Positions 17,266 through 25,345 are shown, numbered from the stretch's first letter. The stretch is 64,000 nt of DNA from Nocardioides sp. NBC_00368 (GCF_036090055.1 NZ_CP107970.1:3660501-3724500); one strand, 5' to 3'. Notes: generated from the letters alone by a model not told the origin. Numbers and translations: made by a program.

Positions 17266-19467
17266 TCAGTCATGGGCGAAGGTGATGTTAGGCAGGATCT
17301 TCCGCAGCGAGGCGGGGGTGTACCAGGCGGCCTTGCCGGTAAGGCGAAGCATGACCGGTAGGAGGACGAGCCGGACGAGGAAGGCGTCGAGGAGGACGGC
17401 GAGGCCGAGGACGACGCCCATTTCTTTGGGCGGGATGGGGCCGGAGAGGGCGAAGGTGAAGAAGACCGCGACCATGACCGCGCCGGCGGCGAAGATGACC
17501 CGGCCGGAGTGGGCAAGTGAGCCGATCATGGCGTGCTTGGGGTCCCCGGAGCGCTCGTAGTGCTCCTTGGCCGAGGCGAGCAGGAACACGGTGTAGTCCA
17601 TCGCGATGGCGAAGATCATGGCGAAGAAGAACACCGGCGCCCAGGCGTCGAGGAAGCCCTGTGGTTCGAAGCCGAGCAGGTCGGCGCCGTGTCCCTCCTG
17701 GAAGATCAGCCGGGCGACACCGAACGCCGCCGCGGTGGAGAGCAGGCTGGCGAGGGTGCCGAGTAGGGAGATGAGCGGGGCCTGCAGTGCGATGAGGAGC
17801 AGCATGAAGCCGAGGACGAGCACGACGCCGATGACCAGCGGGGTGGACTCGTCGAGCTGCGCCTTGAGATCGAGGTTCTCCACGGGGGCGCCCCCGAGGA
17901 CGGCGGAGTCGGGGAGGTCTGCGCGGAGCCGGTCGACGGTGTCGCTGAGTGCGGGGTCGGAGGGGTCCACGGAGGGAACGGCCTGGATCAGCACCAGTCC
18001 ACTGTCGTCGGCAGCCGGCATCGGAGGCATGGCAGCGGCGATGCCGGGGTCGTCCTTGAGTGCTGCGCTGGCGGCCGAGGCGTCGGTGTCGTCGGTGATG
18101 ATCTGCAAAGTACCGGGGGCGCCGGTGCCGAAGGCGTCTTGGACCTGGCTGTAGCCGACTCGGGCAGAAGCGTCCTCGGGCAGCACCTTGATGGAGGGCA
18201 TGGCGGTCTTCAGGCCGAGGATCGGGGCGGCGAGGGCGAGCAGGATGACCGTGGCGAGGAGGCCCCAGGCAACGGGGCGCTTCCAGAGTCGCTCGCCCCA
18301 GGCGGCGAATGCCGAGGAACGGTGCTCACCAGCGCGGGACCAGGGCAGTGCGAGCTTGTTGATTCGGTCGTCGAGGCCGAACAGCACCAGCGGCAGCAGG
18401 GTGAGGGTGGCGGCTAGGACGAAGACCACCGAGAGCATGATGCCGCCGGCCATGGAGCGGAAGGAGGGCGAGGGCACCAGCATGACCGCGGACAGCGAGA
18501 CGAGGACGGTGAGGCCGGAGAGCAGCACGGCCTTGCCTGCGGTGTCCATGGTCTGGGCGATAGCCCACTGTCGGTCTTCGCGGGTGTCGGGGCGGCCGGC
18601 GGCGCGGTTAGCCTCGCGGCGTACGGCGCGGGCGGCGCGGTAGCGCACGACCAAGAAGAGGGCGTAGTCGATGCCCAGGGCGAGCGCGAACATCATTGCG
18701 AAGTTCATGGCCCAGATGGAGACGGGCACGAGCTCGTTGATCAGCACCAGGGAACCGGCCGAGGCGACAAGGCCGGCCAGGGTGAGGATCAGTGGGAGTC
18801 CGGCGGCCACGAGGGCGCCGAAGGCGAGTACCAAGATGGCCAGGGTGACCGGCCAGGACATGAACTCCGACTTCAGCATGGCGTCGAGGTTGGCCTCGTT
18901 GAAGTCGCTCCATAGCAGCGAGGACCCAGTTGGGTTGACCTCGACGGTGTCGGTGGAGAGGTTTTGAAGTTCGGCCTTGAGGTCGGTGGCGACGCGGACC
19001 ATCTCGTTGGTGTCGGCGCCTGCGCCGGCCAGAACGATCGCGGTGGAGCCGTCCTGGGAGAGGGTGGCTCCCGGCGTGGGTGCGAGGACGTCGGCGATGC
19101 GCGGTTCGGCCTCGAGGATGTCGGTGACCTCGGCGAGGACCTGCTGGCCCTCACCTTCGGTGACCGGTCCGTCGGTGGAGCGGACTACGACCTGGATGGC
19201 GGATGAGGCGTTGCCGCCGAAGTGTTCTCGTGCGAGTTCGCGAGCCTGCACAGACTCTGAGCCGTTGGCCTGCCAGCCGGCACCGGAGAGGTTGTGCTCG
19301 ACCTGAGGGGCGAAGGCGCCGAGGCCGACGATGGTCAACAGCCAGACCACGGTGACGAGTTTGGCGTGTTCGGTGACCCAGATCCCCAGACGTCCCAAGG
19401 GGCCGGCGGTGGTAGGTGGCGGGGTTGAGGGCCCGGCCGTGGGGCTGGAGGCCGTGGTGGTGCTCAT
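17266..19467 (-). CDS. MMPL/RND-family transporter
   Basis: A 733-residue protein with the classical MMPL layout. A Pro/Thr-rich cytosolic N terminus is followed by a first membrane helix (VVWLLTIVGLGAF), an external domain, a helix bundle including ALGIDYALFLVVRYR (the GxDY motif), a second external domain, and a second bundle including AIAMDYTVFLLASAKEHY. These Asp residues belong to the family's proton relay. It follows the sulfite exporter gene by 81 bases on the same strand and may be cotranscribed with the sulfur operon. Export substrate unknown; an antibiotic- or lipid-type compound is as likely as a sulfur compound. Confidence 0.92.
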   Translation of the reverse strand: MSTTTASSPTAGPSTPPPTTAGPLGRLGIWVTEHAKLVTVVWLLTIVGLGAFAPQVEHNLSGAGWQANGSESVQARELAREHFGGNASSAIQVVVRSTDGPVTEGEGQQVLAEVTDILEAEPRIADVLAPTPGATLSQDGSTAIVLAGAGADTNEMVRVATDLKAELQNLSTDTVEVNPTGSSLLWSDFNEANLDAMLKSEFMSWPVTLAILVLAFGALVAAGLPLILTLAGLVASAGSLVLINELVPVSIWAMNFAMMFALALGIDYALFLVVRYRAARAVRREANRAAGRPDTREDRQWAIAQTMDTAGKAVLLSGLTVLVSLSAVMLVPSPSFRSMAGGIMLSVVFVLAATLTLLPLVLFGLDDRINKLALPWSRAGEHRSSAFAAWGERLWKRPVAWGLLATVILLALAAPILGLKTAMPSIKVLPEDASARVGYSQVQDAFGTGAPGTLQIITDDTDASAASAALKDDPGIAAAMPPMPAADDSGLVLIQAVPSVDPSDPALSDTVDRLRADLPDSAVLGGAPVENLDLKAQLDESTPLVIGVVLVLGFMLLLIALQAPLISLLGTLASLLSTAAAFGVARLIFQEGHGADLLGFEPQGFLDAWAPVFFFAMIFAIAMDYTVFLLASAKEHYERSGDPKHAMIGSLAHSGRVIFAAGAVMVAVFFTFALSGPIPPKEMGVVLGLAVLLDAFLVRLVLLPVMLRLTGKAAWYTPASLRKILPNITFAHD

Positions 19468-19548
19468 GCAGGTTCCGTTCCGTGTGTGATGGACAAGCTT
19501 GGATACGTGAGACTTGGGATACGCGGACTTGAATGCGTGGGGCCGGGT

Positions 19549-20400
19549 TCAGGCGAGCGCGGGCAGCGCCTGGGTCGCGGTGTAGATGGCGACGCCGAGG
19601 ACCAGGACGGTGAATGCCGCCTGGAGCCGGCCGGTGTCGACCCGGTCGGCCAGTCGTGCTCCGGCCACGGCTGCCGCCGCGGAGACCGCGGTCAAGACGA
19701 TGACGGCCGTCCAGTCCGGCTGGACACCGGAACCGGATCGGACGGCGAGGGCGGCGGCGCTGGTGATGGTGATGACGACCAGCGAGGTGCCTGCGGCGTA
19801 CTCGATGGGAAGCGCGAGCGCCAACAGGAGTGCTGGGACGACCAAGAAGCCGCCGCCGACGCCGAGGAACCCGGTCAGGGCGCCGACGATCGTGGCGGTG
19901 CCCAGTACCTTCAGCGCCCGGGGGCACTGGCAGGCGAAGGTCGGGCTGAACGTGATGATCGGGTCATCTAGGGCGGGGCGGGCGGCATGCCCCGCGGCAC
20001 TGTCCTGACTGTCCTGGCTGCTCTGACTGTCCTGACCGTGACGTATCTGACGCCACGCCAGGATCACACCGACCAGCAGCATCAGGGCAGCGAAGGCGGC
20101 CAGCAAGAGATCCTCAGGGACGCGGGAAGATGCCGCCGCTCCCAGCACCGCTCCGCCGGTGGCGACCAGCCCGAAGACGAACCCGCGGCCGAGCAGCACG
20201 TTGCCTTCCCGGTGGGCAGCGGCGGCCCCGATCAGGGAGGTGAGGCCGACCACGACCAGCGATCCAGTGGTCGCCTGGGCGGGTGACTGGTCGAGCAGGT
20301 AGATCAGCACCGGTACGGCCAGGATCGATCCGCCACCTCCGAGCGCCCCCAAGGAGAGCCCGATGAGCGCACCGGCGGCTGCGGCGAGGAGCAGGGTCAT
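19549..20400 (-). CDS. TauE/SafE-family sulfite/sulfonate exporter
   Basis: A 283-residue membrane protein with two copies of the TauE/SafE repeat, marked by LGALGGGGSILAVP near the N terminus and GFLGVGGGFLVVPALL in the second half. They are joined by a polar linker rich in Ser, Gln and Asp (about residues 118-140). About eight membrane helices are evident. The family exports sulfite or sulfonates. Its ATG at 20400 lies 1 base after the stop of the metallo-beta-lactamase/rhodanese gene, so the exporter probably removes the sulfite that enzyme makes. Confidence 0.9.
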   Translation of the reverse strand: MTLLLAAAAGALIGLSLGALGGGGSILAVPVLIYLLDQSPAQATTGSLVVVGLTSLIGAAAAHREGNVLLGRGFVFGLVATGGAVLGAAASSRVPEDLLLAAFAALMLLVGVILAWRQIRHGQDSQSSQDSQDSAAGHAARPALDDPIITFSPTFACQCPRALKVLGTATIVGALTGFLGVGGGFLVVPALLLALALPIEYAAGTSLVVITITSAAALAVRSGSGVQPDWTAVIVLTAVSAAAAVAGARLADRVDTGRLQAAFTVLVLGVAIYTATQALPALA

Positions 20401-20401
20401 C

Positions 20402-21895
20402 TCAGGCGTGGGACCCGTCGGGGTCTTCCCCGGGGGTGACCATGTGCAGGCCGACCTTTTCTGCGTTCTCGAATGAGTCGTGAATCGCGACCGGGGTGCG
20501 GTCTGCGGCAGCGATGAAGGAGGCAGCGATCGAGGAGCGGTAGCCGCTGGCACAGTGCACCCACACCTCACCGGCCGGTATCTCCTCGAGGCGGTAGGGC
20601 ACCTCGTGGATCGGGATGTTGAGGGCCCCGGCGATCGCGGTTCCCTCGTGCTCATCGGTGCGGCGCACGTCGAGCACGACCACCTCGCGGTGATGGCGCA
20701 CCTGCGCCAGGTCGGCGAAGGTGGCAGTGGGGAAGCTGCCGAGCTCTGCATCGGCCCAGTTCTGCGGACCGCCGGTGGCGTGGGCGGCCGGTCGGTCGAT
20801 GCCGATACGAACCAGCTCGCGCTGAGCGGTGGCGACGTCCTCGGCGGTCTCCCCGAGCAGGGTCACCGGGGTGCCCCACTCGATGAGCCAGCCCAGATAG
20901 GTCGAGAAGGCGCCGTCGAGACCGAAGTTGAACGTGCCTGGGGCGTGCCCGGCAGCGAAGGCCTTGCGGTTGCGAAGGTCGAGGACCCACTCGCCCGCCT
21001 CGATACGGCGGCGCAGCTCTGTCGCATCGGCTTCTCGAATAGGGGAAAGGTCCGGTGCGTCTGGGCCGGCGGCGTTGGCGGGGCCCATGTGCACGTAGTA
21101 GGCCGGCCATGCACCCAGCCCGTCCAGCAGCTCGCGGACGTAGGTCTCCTCATCCTGAGTCAGCACGGGGTTGGACCGCTTCTCCTGTCCGATGGTGGAG
21201 GCGGTGGCGTCGGACTGGGTCGCGGAGCAGAACGAGCCGAACCCATGGGTCGGGTAGACCTCGGCGTCGTCGGGCAGCTCAGCGGCGAGCTTGTGGGCGG
21301 AGGCGTGCTGGTGGCGCACGAGCTCGCCTGTGTGCTCCTCACCGAGCAGGTCCGGTCTGCCGGTGGCGCCGTAAAGCAGGGAGCCACCGGTGAACACGGC
21401 GTACGGCTCCTCCCCGTCAGGCCCATCGAGAGAGAGGGCGTAGGAGAGGTGGGTGAAGGTGTGGCCGGGAGTGGCGATCGCCCGGACCCGCATCCGCGAG
21501 CCCACCTCGACGGCTTGACCATCGGTGATCGAGGTGCGGTCGAAGGAGACCTCGTCCTCGCCATTGACCAGATACGCCGCGCCGGTGGCCCGTGCGAGCG
21601 CCAGGCCGCCGGTGACGTAGTCGTTGTGGATGTGGGTCTCGAAGACGTGGGTCAGCCGGACCTCGTCGGCCTCCAGCACTTCCAGCACCCGGTCGATGTC
21701 GCGCTGCGGGTCGATGACGAGGGCGATCTCGCCGTCGTGCACGACGTAGGTGCGGTCGCCCAGGGAGGGGGTCTCCAGAGTGCGTACGGTCACGCCTGTG
21801 ACCGGGCGCTGCTGCGCTTCCCCCGTCGCCGAAGCAGGGGCGACGGACTCGTTGTTCCCGGATGCAGTGTTCGTGATGTTCGAGGGCTCGTTCAT
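20402..21895 (-). CDS. Metallo-beta-lactamase fold / tandem rhodanese fusion (persulfide dioxygenase type)
   Basis: A 497-residue fusion. The first half is an ETHE1-like metallo-beta-lactamase with THIHNDYVTGG (His88, His90, Asp92), GHTFTHLSY and a later THGFGSFC, consistent with a mononuclear iron persulfide dioxygenase. It is followed by two rhodanese domains. The first (residues about 310-380) has GE where the active Cys should be and looks inactive; the second has VHCASGYRSS with Cys448. The family oxidises glutathione or other low-molecular-weight persulfides to sulfite and shuttles sulfane sulfur. ATG 21895 is preferred over an upstream extension overlapping the rhodanese gene. It sits in an operon with a rhodanese and a sulfite exporter. 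Confidence 0.93.
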   Translation of the reverse strand: MNEPSNITNTASGNNESVAPASATGEAQQRPVTGVTVRTLETPSLGDRTYVVHDGEIALVIDPQRDIDRVLEVLEADEVRLTHVFETHIHNDYVTGGLALARATGAAYLVNGEDEVSFDRTSITDGQAVEVGSRMRVRAIATPGHTFTHLSYALSLDGPDGEEPYAVFTGGSLLYGATGRPDLLGEEHTGELVRHQHASAHKLAAELPDDAEVYPTHGFGSFCSATQSDATASTIGQEKRSNPVLTQDEETYVRELLDGLGAWPAYYVHMGPANAAGPDAPDLSPIREADATELRRRIEAGEWVLDLRNRKAFAAGHAPGTFNFGLDGAFSTYLGWLIEWGTPVTLLGETAEDVATAQRELVRIGIDRPAAHATGGPQNWADAELGSFPTATFADLAQVRHHREVVVLDVRRTDEHEGTAIAGALNIPIHEVPYRLEEIPAGEVWVHCASGYRSSIAASFIAAADRTPVAIHDSFENAEKVGLHMVTPGEDPDGSHA

Positions 21896-21903
21896 GGTTC
21901 GCC

Positions 21904-22206
21904 TCACTTCTGGGTCGATCGCCCGGAGCGGATCCAGGCGCTGGTTCCGCCGGCGACGTTCGTCGCGTCGTAGCCGGCTGCGGTCAGAACCTCGGTCATC
22001 GCGCGGCTGCGGTTGCCCGAGGCGCACACCAAGTGCACTGGACGTTTGCGGTCGATCTCACCGAGCCGGGTCGTCAGCTGACTCATTGGGATGTTGACCG
22101 CGCCGGGGACGTGGCCACGGCGGTACTCGGCGGGCTCTCGCACGTCGATCAGGGTCGCGCCCTGCTCGAGGGCCGAGGCAAGGTGCTCGACGGTGGTCTC
22201 ACGCAT
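21904..22206 (-). CDS. Single-domain rhodanese sulfurtransferase
   Basis: A 100-residue rhodanese with DVREPAEYRRGHVPGAVNIP and the active loop CASGNRSR (Cys61). It carries sulfane sulfur as a cysteine persulfide. AAGGAG lies 9 bases before the ATG at 22206. It is the first gene of the leftward operon and faces the divergent DUF302-CstR transcript across two palindromic operators. Confidence 0.93.
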   Translation of the reverse strand: MRETTVEHLASALEQGATLIDVREPAEYRRGHVPGAVNIPMSQLTTRLGEIDRKRPVHLVCASGNRSRAMTEVLTAAGYDATNVAGGTSAWIRSGRSTQK

Positions 22207-22253
22207 GAAAGGGAACTCCTTGGGCGAATCGGCTCGTGGCTGCCACTTCAATC

Positions 22254-22271
22254 TAACCCCCCGGGGGGTTA
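22254..22271. promoter_or_regulatory. CsoR/CstR-type operator 1
   Basis: TAACCCCCCGGGGGGTTA is a perfect 18-bp palindrome. CsoR-family repressors bind C-tract/G-tract palindromes with flanking T/A, and a CstR-like gene lies 0.5 kb downstream, so this is the likely operator for the leftward rhodanese operon. Confidence 0.8.
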
Positions 22272-22290
22272 CGATTCGAGCGTAACAGAA

Positions 22291-22302
22291 CCCCCATGGG
22301 GG
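22291..22302. promoter_or_regulatory. CsoR/CstR-type operator 2
   Basis: CCCCCATGGGGG is a second C5/G5 palindrome, 19 bases from the first, on the side of the rightward DUF302-CstR operon. One operator per divergent promoter fits joint control of both sulfur operons by the same repressor. Confidence 0.75.
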
Positions 22303-22366
22303 ATGTACAGTTGATGGTGCAGACCACTCACCCATGCAGTGATCGGTACCCGGGAGGGAACGGCCC

Positions 22367-22771
22367 ATGACGAAGTACACGCTCCAGATCACGGTGAACC
22401 ACCCCTACGAGGAGGCGGTCGAGGCGGTGCGCGGCGAGCTTGCCGCCGCCGGGTTCGGCATCCTCACCGAGATTGACCTCAAGGCAACGCTGAAGGCCAA
22501 GCTCGACGTCGATGTCGCCCCGCAGGTCATCCTGGGCGCGTGTCGCCCCCAGCTGGCCCACCAGGCACTTCAAGCCGAACCGTCCATCGCCGCCCTGCTG
22601 CCCTGCAACGTGGTCGTGCGTGCCCTCGACGACACAACCACGGTCGTCGAGGCCTTCGACCCCGACGCGATGATGTCTATCGCCGGCCAGGCCGGCGACA
22701 CACTCCGCACTGTCGCGACCGACGCACGGCAGCGCCTGACTGCGGCCCTGGCCGCCCTGGAGAACAACTGA
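22367..22771 (+). CDS. DUF302 domain protein
   Basis: A 134-residue DUF302 protein (TKYTLQITVNHPYEEAVEAVRGEL...GFGILTEIDLKATLKAKL), ending in Ala-rich helix. GGGAGGG precedes the ATG at 22367. DUF302 proteins often accompany persulfide-handling genes and their biochemistry is not settled. The stop overlaps the next start as TGATG, so it is coupled to the CstR-like gene. Confidence 0.9.
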   Translation: MTKYTLQITVNHPYEEAVEAVRGELAAAGFGILTEIDLKATLKAKLDVDVAPQVILGACRPQLAHQALQAEPSIAALLPCNVVVRALDDTTTVVEAFDPDAMMSIAGQAGDTLRTVATDARQRLTAALAALENN

Positions 22772-23037
22772 TGGACCTCGAACCCACCGAGATCAAAGCG
22801 ATCATCACCCGAATGAAGCGCGCGAACGGACACCTCGCCAGCGTCATCCGGATGATGGAGGAAGGCTCCGACTGCGAGTCGGTGCTGACCCAGTTGGCCG
22901 CTGTCAACAAGGCCCTCTCCCGCGCCGGCTACGCCATCGTTGCCACCGGACTGCAGCAGTGCCTCGAACAGAGCGAGGAAGGGCTGGAGGACGTGGACGT
23001 CAAGAAGATGGAGAAGCTGTTCCTCGCCCTCGCCTGA
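22771..23037 (+). CDS. CsoR-family repressor with CstR-type (persulfide-sensing) cysteines
   Basis: An 88-residue all-helical DNA-binding protein of the CsoR/RcnR/FrmR family. Cys35 (SDCESV) and Cys64 (QQCLE) align with the two cysteines of CsoR, but the copper-binding His between them (His61 in the M. tuberculosis protein) is Gly60 here. Loss of that His with both cysteines kept is the pattern of CstR, which senses persulfides by forming di- or trisulfide bridges. It is coupled to DUF302 and placed beside two C/G palindromes that it probably binds. Confidence 0.88.
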   Translation: MDLEPTEIKAIITRMKRANGHLASVIRMMEEGSDCESVLTQLAAVNKALSRAGYAIVATGLQQCLEQSEEGLEDVDVKKMEKLFLALA

Positions 23038-23218
23038 GCAAGGCCGACGACCAACGTCGAGACCAGATGCCGGCCTCCGGCTCGAGCCACCAACAGCCGG
23101 TTCGATGACCTCCTCAACGACGGACGATGACTCAGCCGTTTGCACCGTCTCGACCATTTGAGGTCATCGGACTCGTTCGAGACCGACAGTCCGGCCGCGC
23201 TGGCCACTCGGGCCACGC

Positions 23219-23263
23219 GGTTTGTATCGATAAGCAGCCGTGCTGCGTCTACCGATACAAACC
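23219..23263. repeat. Nested inverted repeat before the DUF2892 gene
   Basis: GGTTTGTATCG (23219-23229) and CGATACAAACC (23253-23263) are perfect 11-base arms. Inside them GCAGC-CGT-GCTGC makes a second 5-bp stem. The element ends 19 bases before the DUF2892 ATG, so it could be an operator pair for a DNA-binding regulator or a folded leader in the mRNA. Confidence 0.7.
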
Positions 23264-23282
23264 CACCACCATTGGAGGACTG

Positions 23283-23534
23283 ATGAAACTCAACATGGGA
23301 CGCGCAGACCGCTCCATCCGCCTGTTCGTCATCGCGCCGGTACTCGTTGTCGCGGGGATCATCCTTGGCCCGCTCGGTGCACTGTCACTCATCTTCTACG
23401 CGCTCGCGGCGGTCATGGCCGCAACCTCCGCGGTCGGCACCTGTCCGCTGTATCTGCCGTTCGGGATCCGCACCCTCGGCCGCGCAGGACGCTCGCCCTC
23501 GGCCCCCACCGCGGCGGGTGAATCTCGCCGTTGA
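23283..23534 (+). CDS. YgaP-like DUF2892 inner-membrane protein
   Basis: An 83-residue protein with NMGRADRSIRLFVIAPVL at the start, two membrane helices, and TCPLYLPFGIRT after the second helix. This is the DUF2892 pattern, found as the membrane part of YgaP-type rhodanese proteins and as a stand-alone partner in sulfur operons. GGAGG lies close before the ATG at 23283. The stop overlaps the TTG start of the sigma factor gene (TTGA). Confidence 0.88.
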   Translation: MKLNMGRADRSIRLFVIAPVLVVAGIILGPLGALSLIFYALAAVMAATSAVGTCPLYLPFGIRTLGRAGRSPSAPTAAGESRR

Positions 23535-24307
23535 GTTCAGACCTCCTCGACCAGCTGGTTGCGGAACTCCCGCGGCTTGGGGCCTACGCCTGGTCGGTCA
23601 CCGGTGACCGTCACAGAGCCGAGGACCTGGCGCAGGAGACACTCGCCCGTGCTCTTGAACGTCGCGAGACCTACCGGCACGAAGCGCCTCTGGGAGCGTG
23701 GCTGCGCGGCATCCTCCACAACCTCGCCATCGATCAGGGGCGCCGCCAGCGGGAAACGCCCCGCGAGGACGTCGCAGCCTTGGCCGATGCGGCCTGGCGC
23801 GACGACAGCTGGACCGTGGACGCCGCGGTTGTGATCGAGCGCGCAGAGTCAGCCGACGAGCTGCGCGACGCATTGTTGGCCCTCCCCTTCATCTACCGGT
23901 CCGCGGTCGTGCTCCACGACATGGAAGGCCTCACCGTGCCCGTGATCGCCTCGATCCAGTCCATCTCCCTGGCTGCCGCCAAGCAACGTCTGCGTCGCGG
24001 ACGGATGATGCTGGTCACCGCCTTGGCAGAGCTGAAGTCTCGCCCCCTGGATCAACTGCCGTTGCGCTGTTGGGACGCTCGCTCCCAAGTCAGCGCCTAC
24101 ATCGACAACGAACTCTCGGCCGCGAAACGCCCACGGCTAGAAGCGCACCTCGCCAGCTGCCCGACCTGCCCTCCGATCTACGCCAGCTTGGTCGGTGTCA
24201 CCGCTGCCCTAGGCGCGCTCGCCGACGAGGCCGCACTAGGTTCGAACCAGGTCCAACGGGTCCGTGAAGCGCTGCAGCGGCAACGCAAGGATCGGGCCGA
24301 CGCATGA
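23531..24307 (+). CDS. ECF-type sigma factor with fused C-terminal zinc-finger (zf-HC2-like) segment
   Basis: A 258-residue protein. Region 2 reads RHRAEDLAQETLARALERRETY and region 4 reads ALLALPFIYRSAVVLHDMEGLTVPVIASIQSISLAAAKQRLRRGR in outline, both typical of ECF sigma factors. The C terminus adds a segment with AYIDNELSAAKRPRLEAHLASCPTCPP, a His/Cys3-like anti-sigma zinc finger. Start is TTG 23531, overlapping the DUF2892 stop. A sigma factor with its own anti-sigma-like finger may respond to thiol or metal state; that role is inference. No separate anti-sigma gene follows. Confidence 0.88.
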   Translation: MSSDLLDQLVAELPRLGAYAWSVTGDRHRAEDLAQETLARALERRETYRHEAPLGAWLRGILHNLAIDQGRRQRETPREDVAALADAAWRDDSWTVDAAVVIERAESADELRDALLALPFIYRSAVVLHDMEGLTVPVIASIQSISLAAAKQRLRRGRMMLVTALAELKSRPLDQLPLRCWDARSQVSAYIDNELSAAKRPRLEAHLASCPTCPPIYASLVGVTAALGALADEAALGSNQVQRVREALQRQRKDRADA

Positions 24308-24316
24308 TCTGCCCCT

Positions 24317-24337
24317 GGGGTCTGGTTCGCGGACCCC
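24317..24337 (+). terminator. Possible terminator hairpin after the sigma factor gene
   Basis: GGGGTC and GACCCC, extendable to about 8 pairs with a G-T, form a short hairpin 9 bases after the sigma gene stop. The downstream T run is weak (TTGCAG), so efficiency is uncertain. Confidence 0.4.
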
Positions 24338-24354
24338 TTGCAGAGGGAATACGG

Positions 24355-24366
24355 ATGTACGTACAT
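24355..24366. promoter_or_regulatory. Palindrome in the GntR gene leader
   Basis: ATGTACGTACAT is a perfect 12-bp palindrome 73 bases before the GntR start. It could be the autoregulatory operator, although the usual GntR/HutC half-site (GT...AC) is met only loosely. Confidence 0.5.
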
Positions 24367-24439
24367 TTGCATCGACGGTACGTGGACCTTCCACCTAAGG
24401 CAGGGCCCACCATCACGAAGCTCCTGTGCAGGAGGCGAC

Positions 24440-25246
24440 ATGCGGGGAAATGGCGGCCAGCGGTCCACCGGCCCTGCCCGGGCTGTTGACCGCCAAAGCC
24501 CGATGCCGCTATGGGCTCAGGTCAAGGACGATGTCGAGCGACGCCTACGTCGAGGTGAGTTCAACGAGTCGTTCCCGGGTGAGATGGTGCTGGTCCAGGA
24601 GTACGCGGTCAGCCGACACACGGTGCGCGAGGCGCTTCGTCGGCTGCGTGAGAGCGGCCTTGTCGATGCCGCCCGTGGCCGAACACCGAAGGTCGCAAAC
24701 ACTGAGATCACTCAGCCCCAAGGCACCTTGTACAGCCTGTTCGCCTCCGTCGAAGCGTCAGGACGTCGCCAGCACAGCATCGTGCGCACACTCGACGCGC
24801 GCGCTGACGCGACCGTGGCCACCAGGCTCGGAGTCGAGGAATCAACGCCTCTGATCTACCTGGAACGGATTCGCCTTATCGATGAGGAACCGCTCGCGAT
24901 GGACCGCGTGTGGCTGCCCGCTCGGCTGGCTGCGCCGCTGCTCGAAGCAGACCTCACCCAAACCTCCCTTTACGAGGCGCTCGACCGTCGGTGCAATCTT
25001 CGGCTGACCGGTGGCCGAGAAGAGGTCCGCGCTGTGGTGCCGACCTCGGCAGAGCGAGTCCTGCTCGGGATCCCCGATAACACCGCGGCACTCTCGATCG
25101 ACCGGACCGGCGAACTGCGAGGGCAGCCCATCGAGTGGCGTCGGACCATCGTGCGAGGCGACCGCTTCAGCCTGGTCACCGACTTCACCCGCCCTGACCA
25201 AGTCTCGGTCACGGTTTCTGACCGCCGCCATTCCATGACCTCCTAA
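24440..25246 (+). CDS. GntR-family (HutC/UTRA-type) transcriptional regulator
   Basis: A 268-residue GntR regulator. The winged helix reads VLVQEYAVSRHTVREALRRLRESGLV, and a UTRA effector domain follows (LIYLERIRLIDEEPLAMDRVWLP, then SLYEALDR). Start is ATG 24440 with AGGAGG 4 to 5 bases upstream. The gene precedes the stand-alone cytochrome oxidase subunit I on the same strand; control of that gene is possible but not shown. The effector is unknown. Confidence 0.92.
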   Translation: MRGNGGQRSTGPARAVDRQSPMPLWAQVKDDVERRLRRGEFNESFPGEMVLVQEYAVSRHTVREALRRLRESGLVDAARGRTPKVANTEITQPQGTLYSLFASVEASGRRQHSIVRTLDARADATVATRLGVEESTPLIYLERIRLIDEEPLAMDRVWLPARLAAPLLEADLTQTSLYEALDRRCNLRLTGGREEVRAVVPTSAERVLLGIPDNTAALSIDRTGELRGQPIEWRRTIVRGDRFSLVTDFTRPDQVSVTVSDRRHSMTS

Positions 25247-25272
25247 TGCACGCCGACCTAATGCACGCCGAC
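25243..25272 (+). repeat. Perfect 15-bp tandem duplication over the GntR stop codon
   Basis: CTAATGCACGCCGAC occurs twice in direct succession (25243-25257 and 25258-25272). The first copy contains the TAA stop of the GntR gene. It looks like a recent slippage duplication. Confidence 0.9.
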
Positions 25273-25345
25273 GAGATCAACACCAGCAAGCAGACGATCG
25301 ACGGCATATACCTGCCATGCGCCTTCGACCGGTGAGGAGCTGAAC

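Noticed and set aside
20480..21973. A 497-codon plus-strand frame opposite the MBL/rhodanese fusion
   Set aside because: Antisense shadow. The reverse-strand frame carries clear catalytic motifs, while this one does not.
22254..22302. Copper-type CsoR control of the sulfur operons
   Set aside because: The regulator lacks the copper-binding His and no copper pump or chaperone is adjacent.
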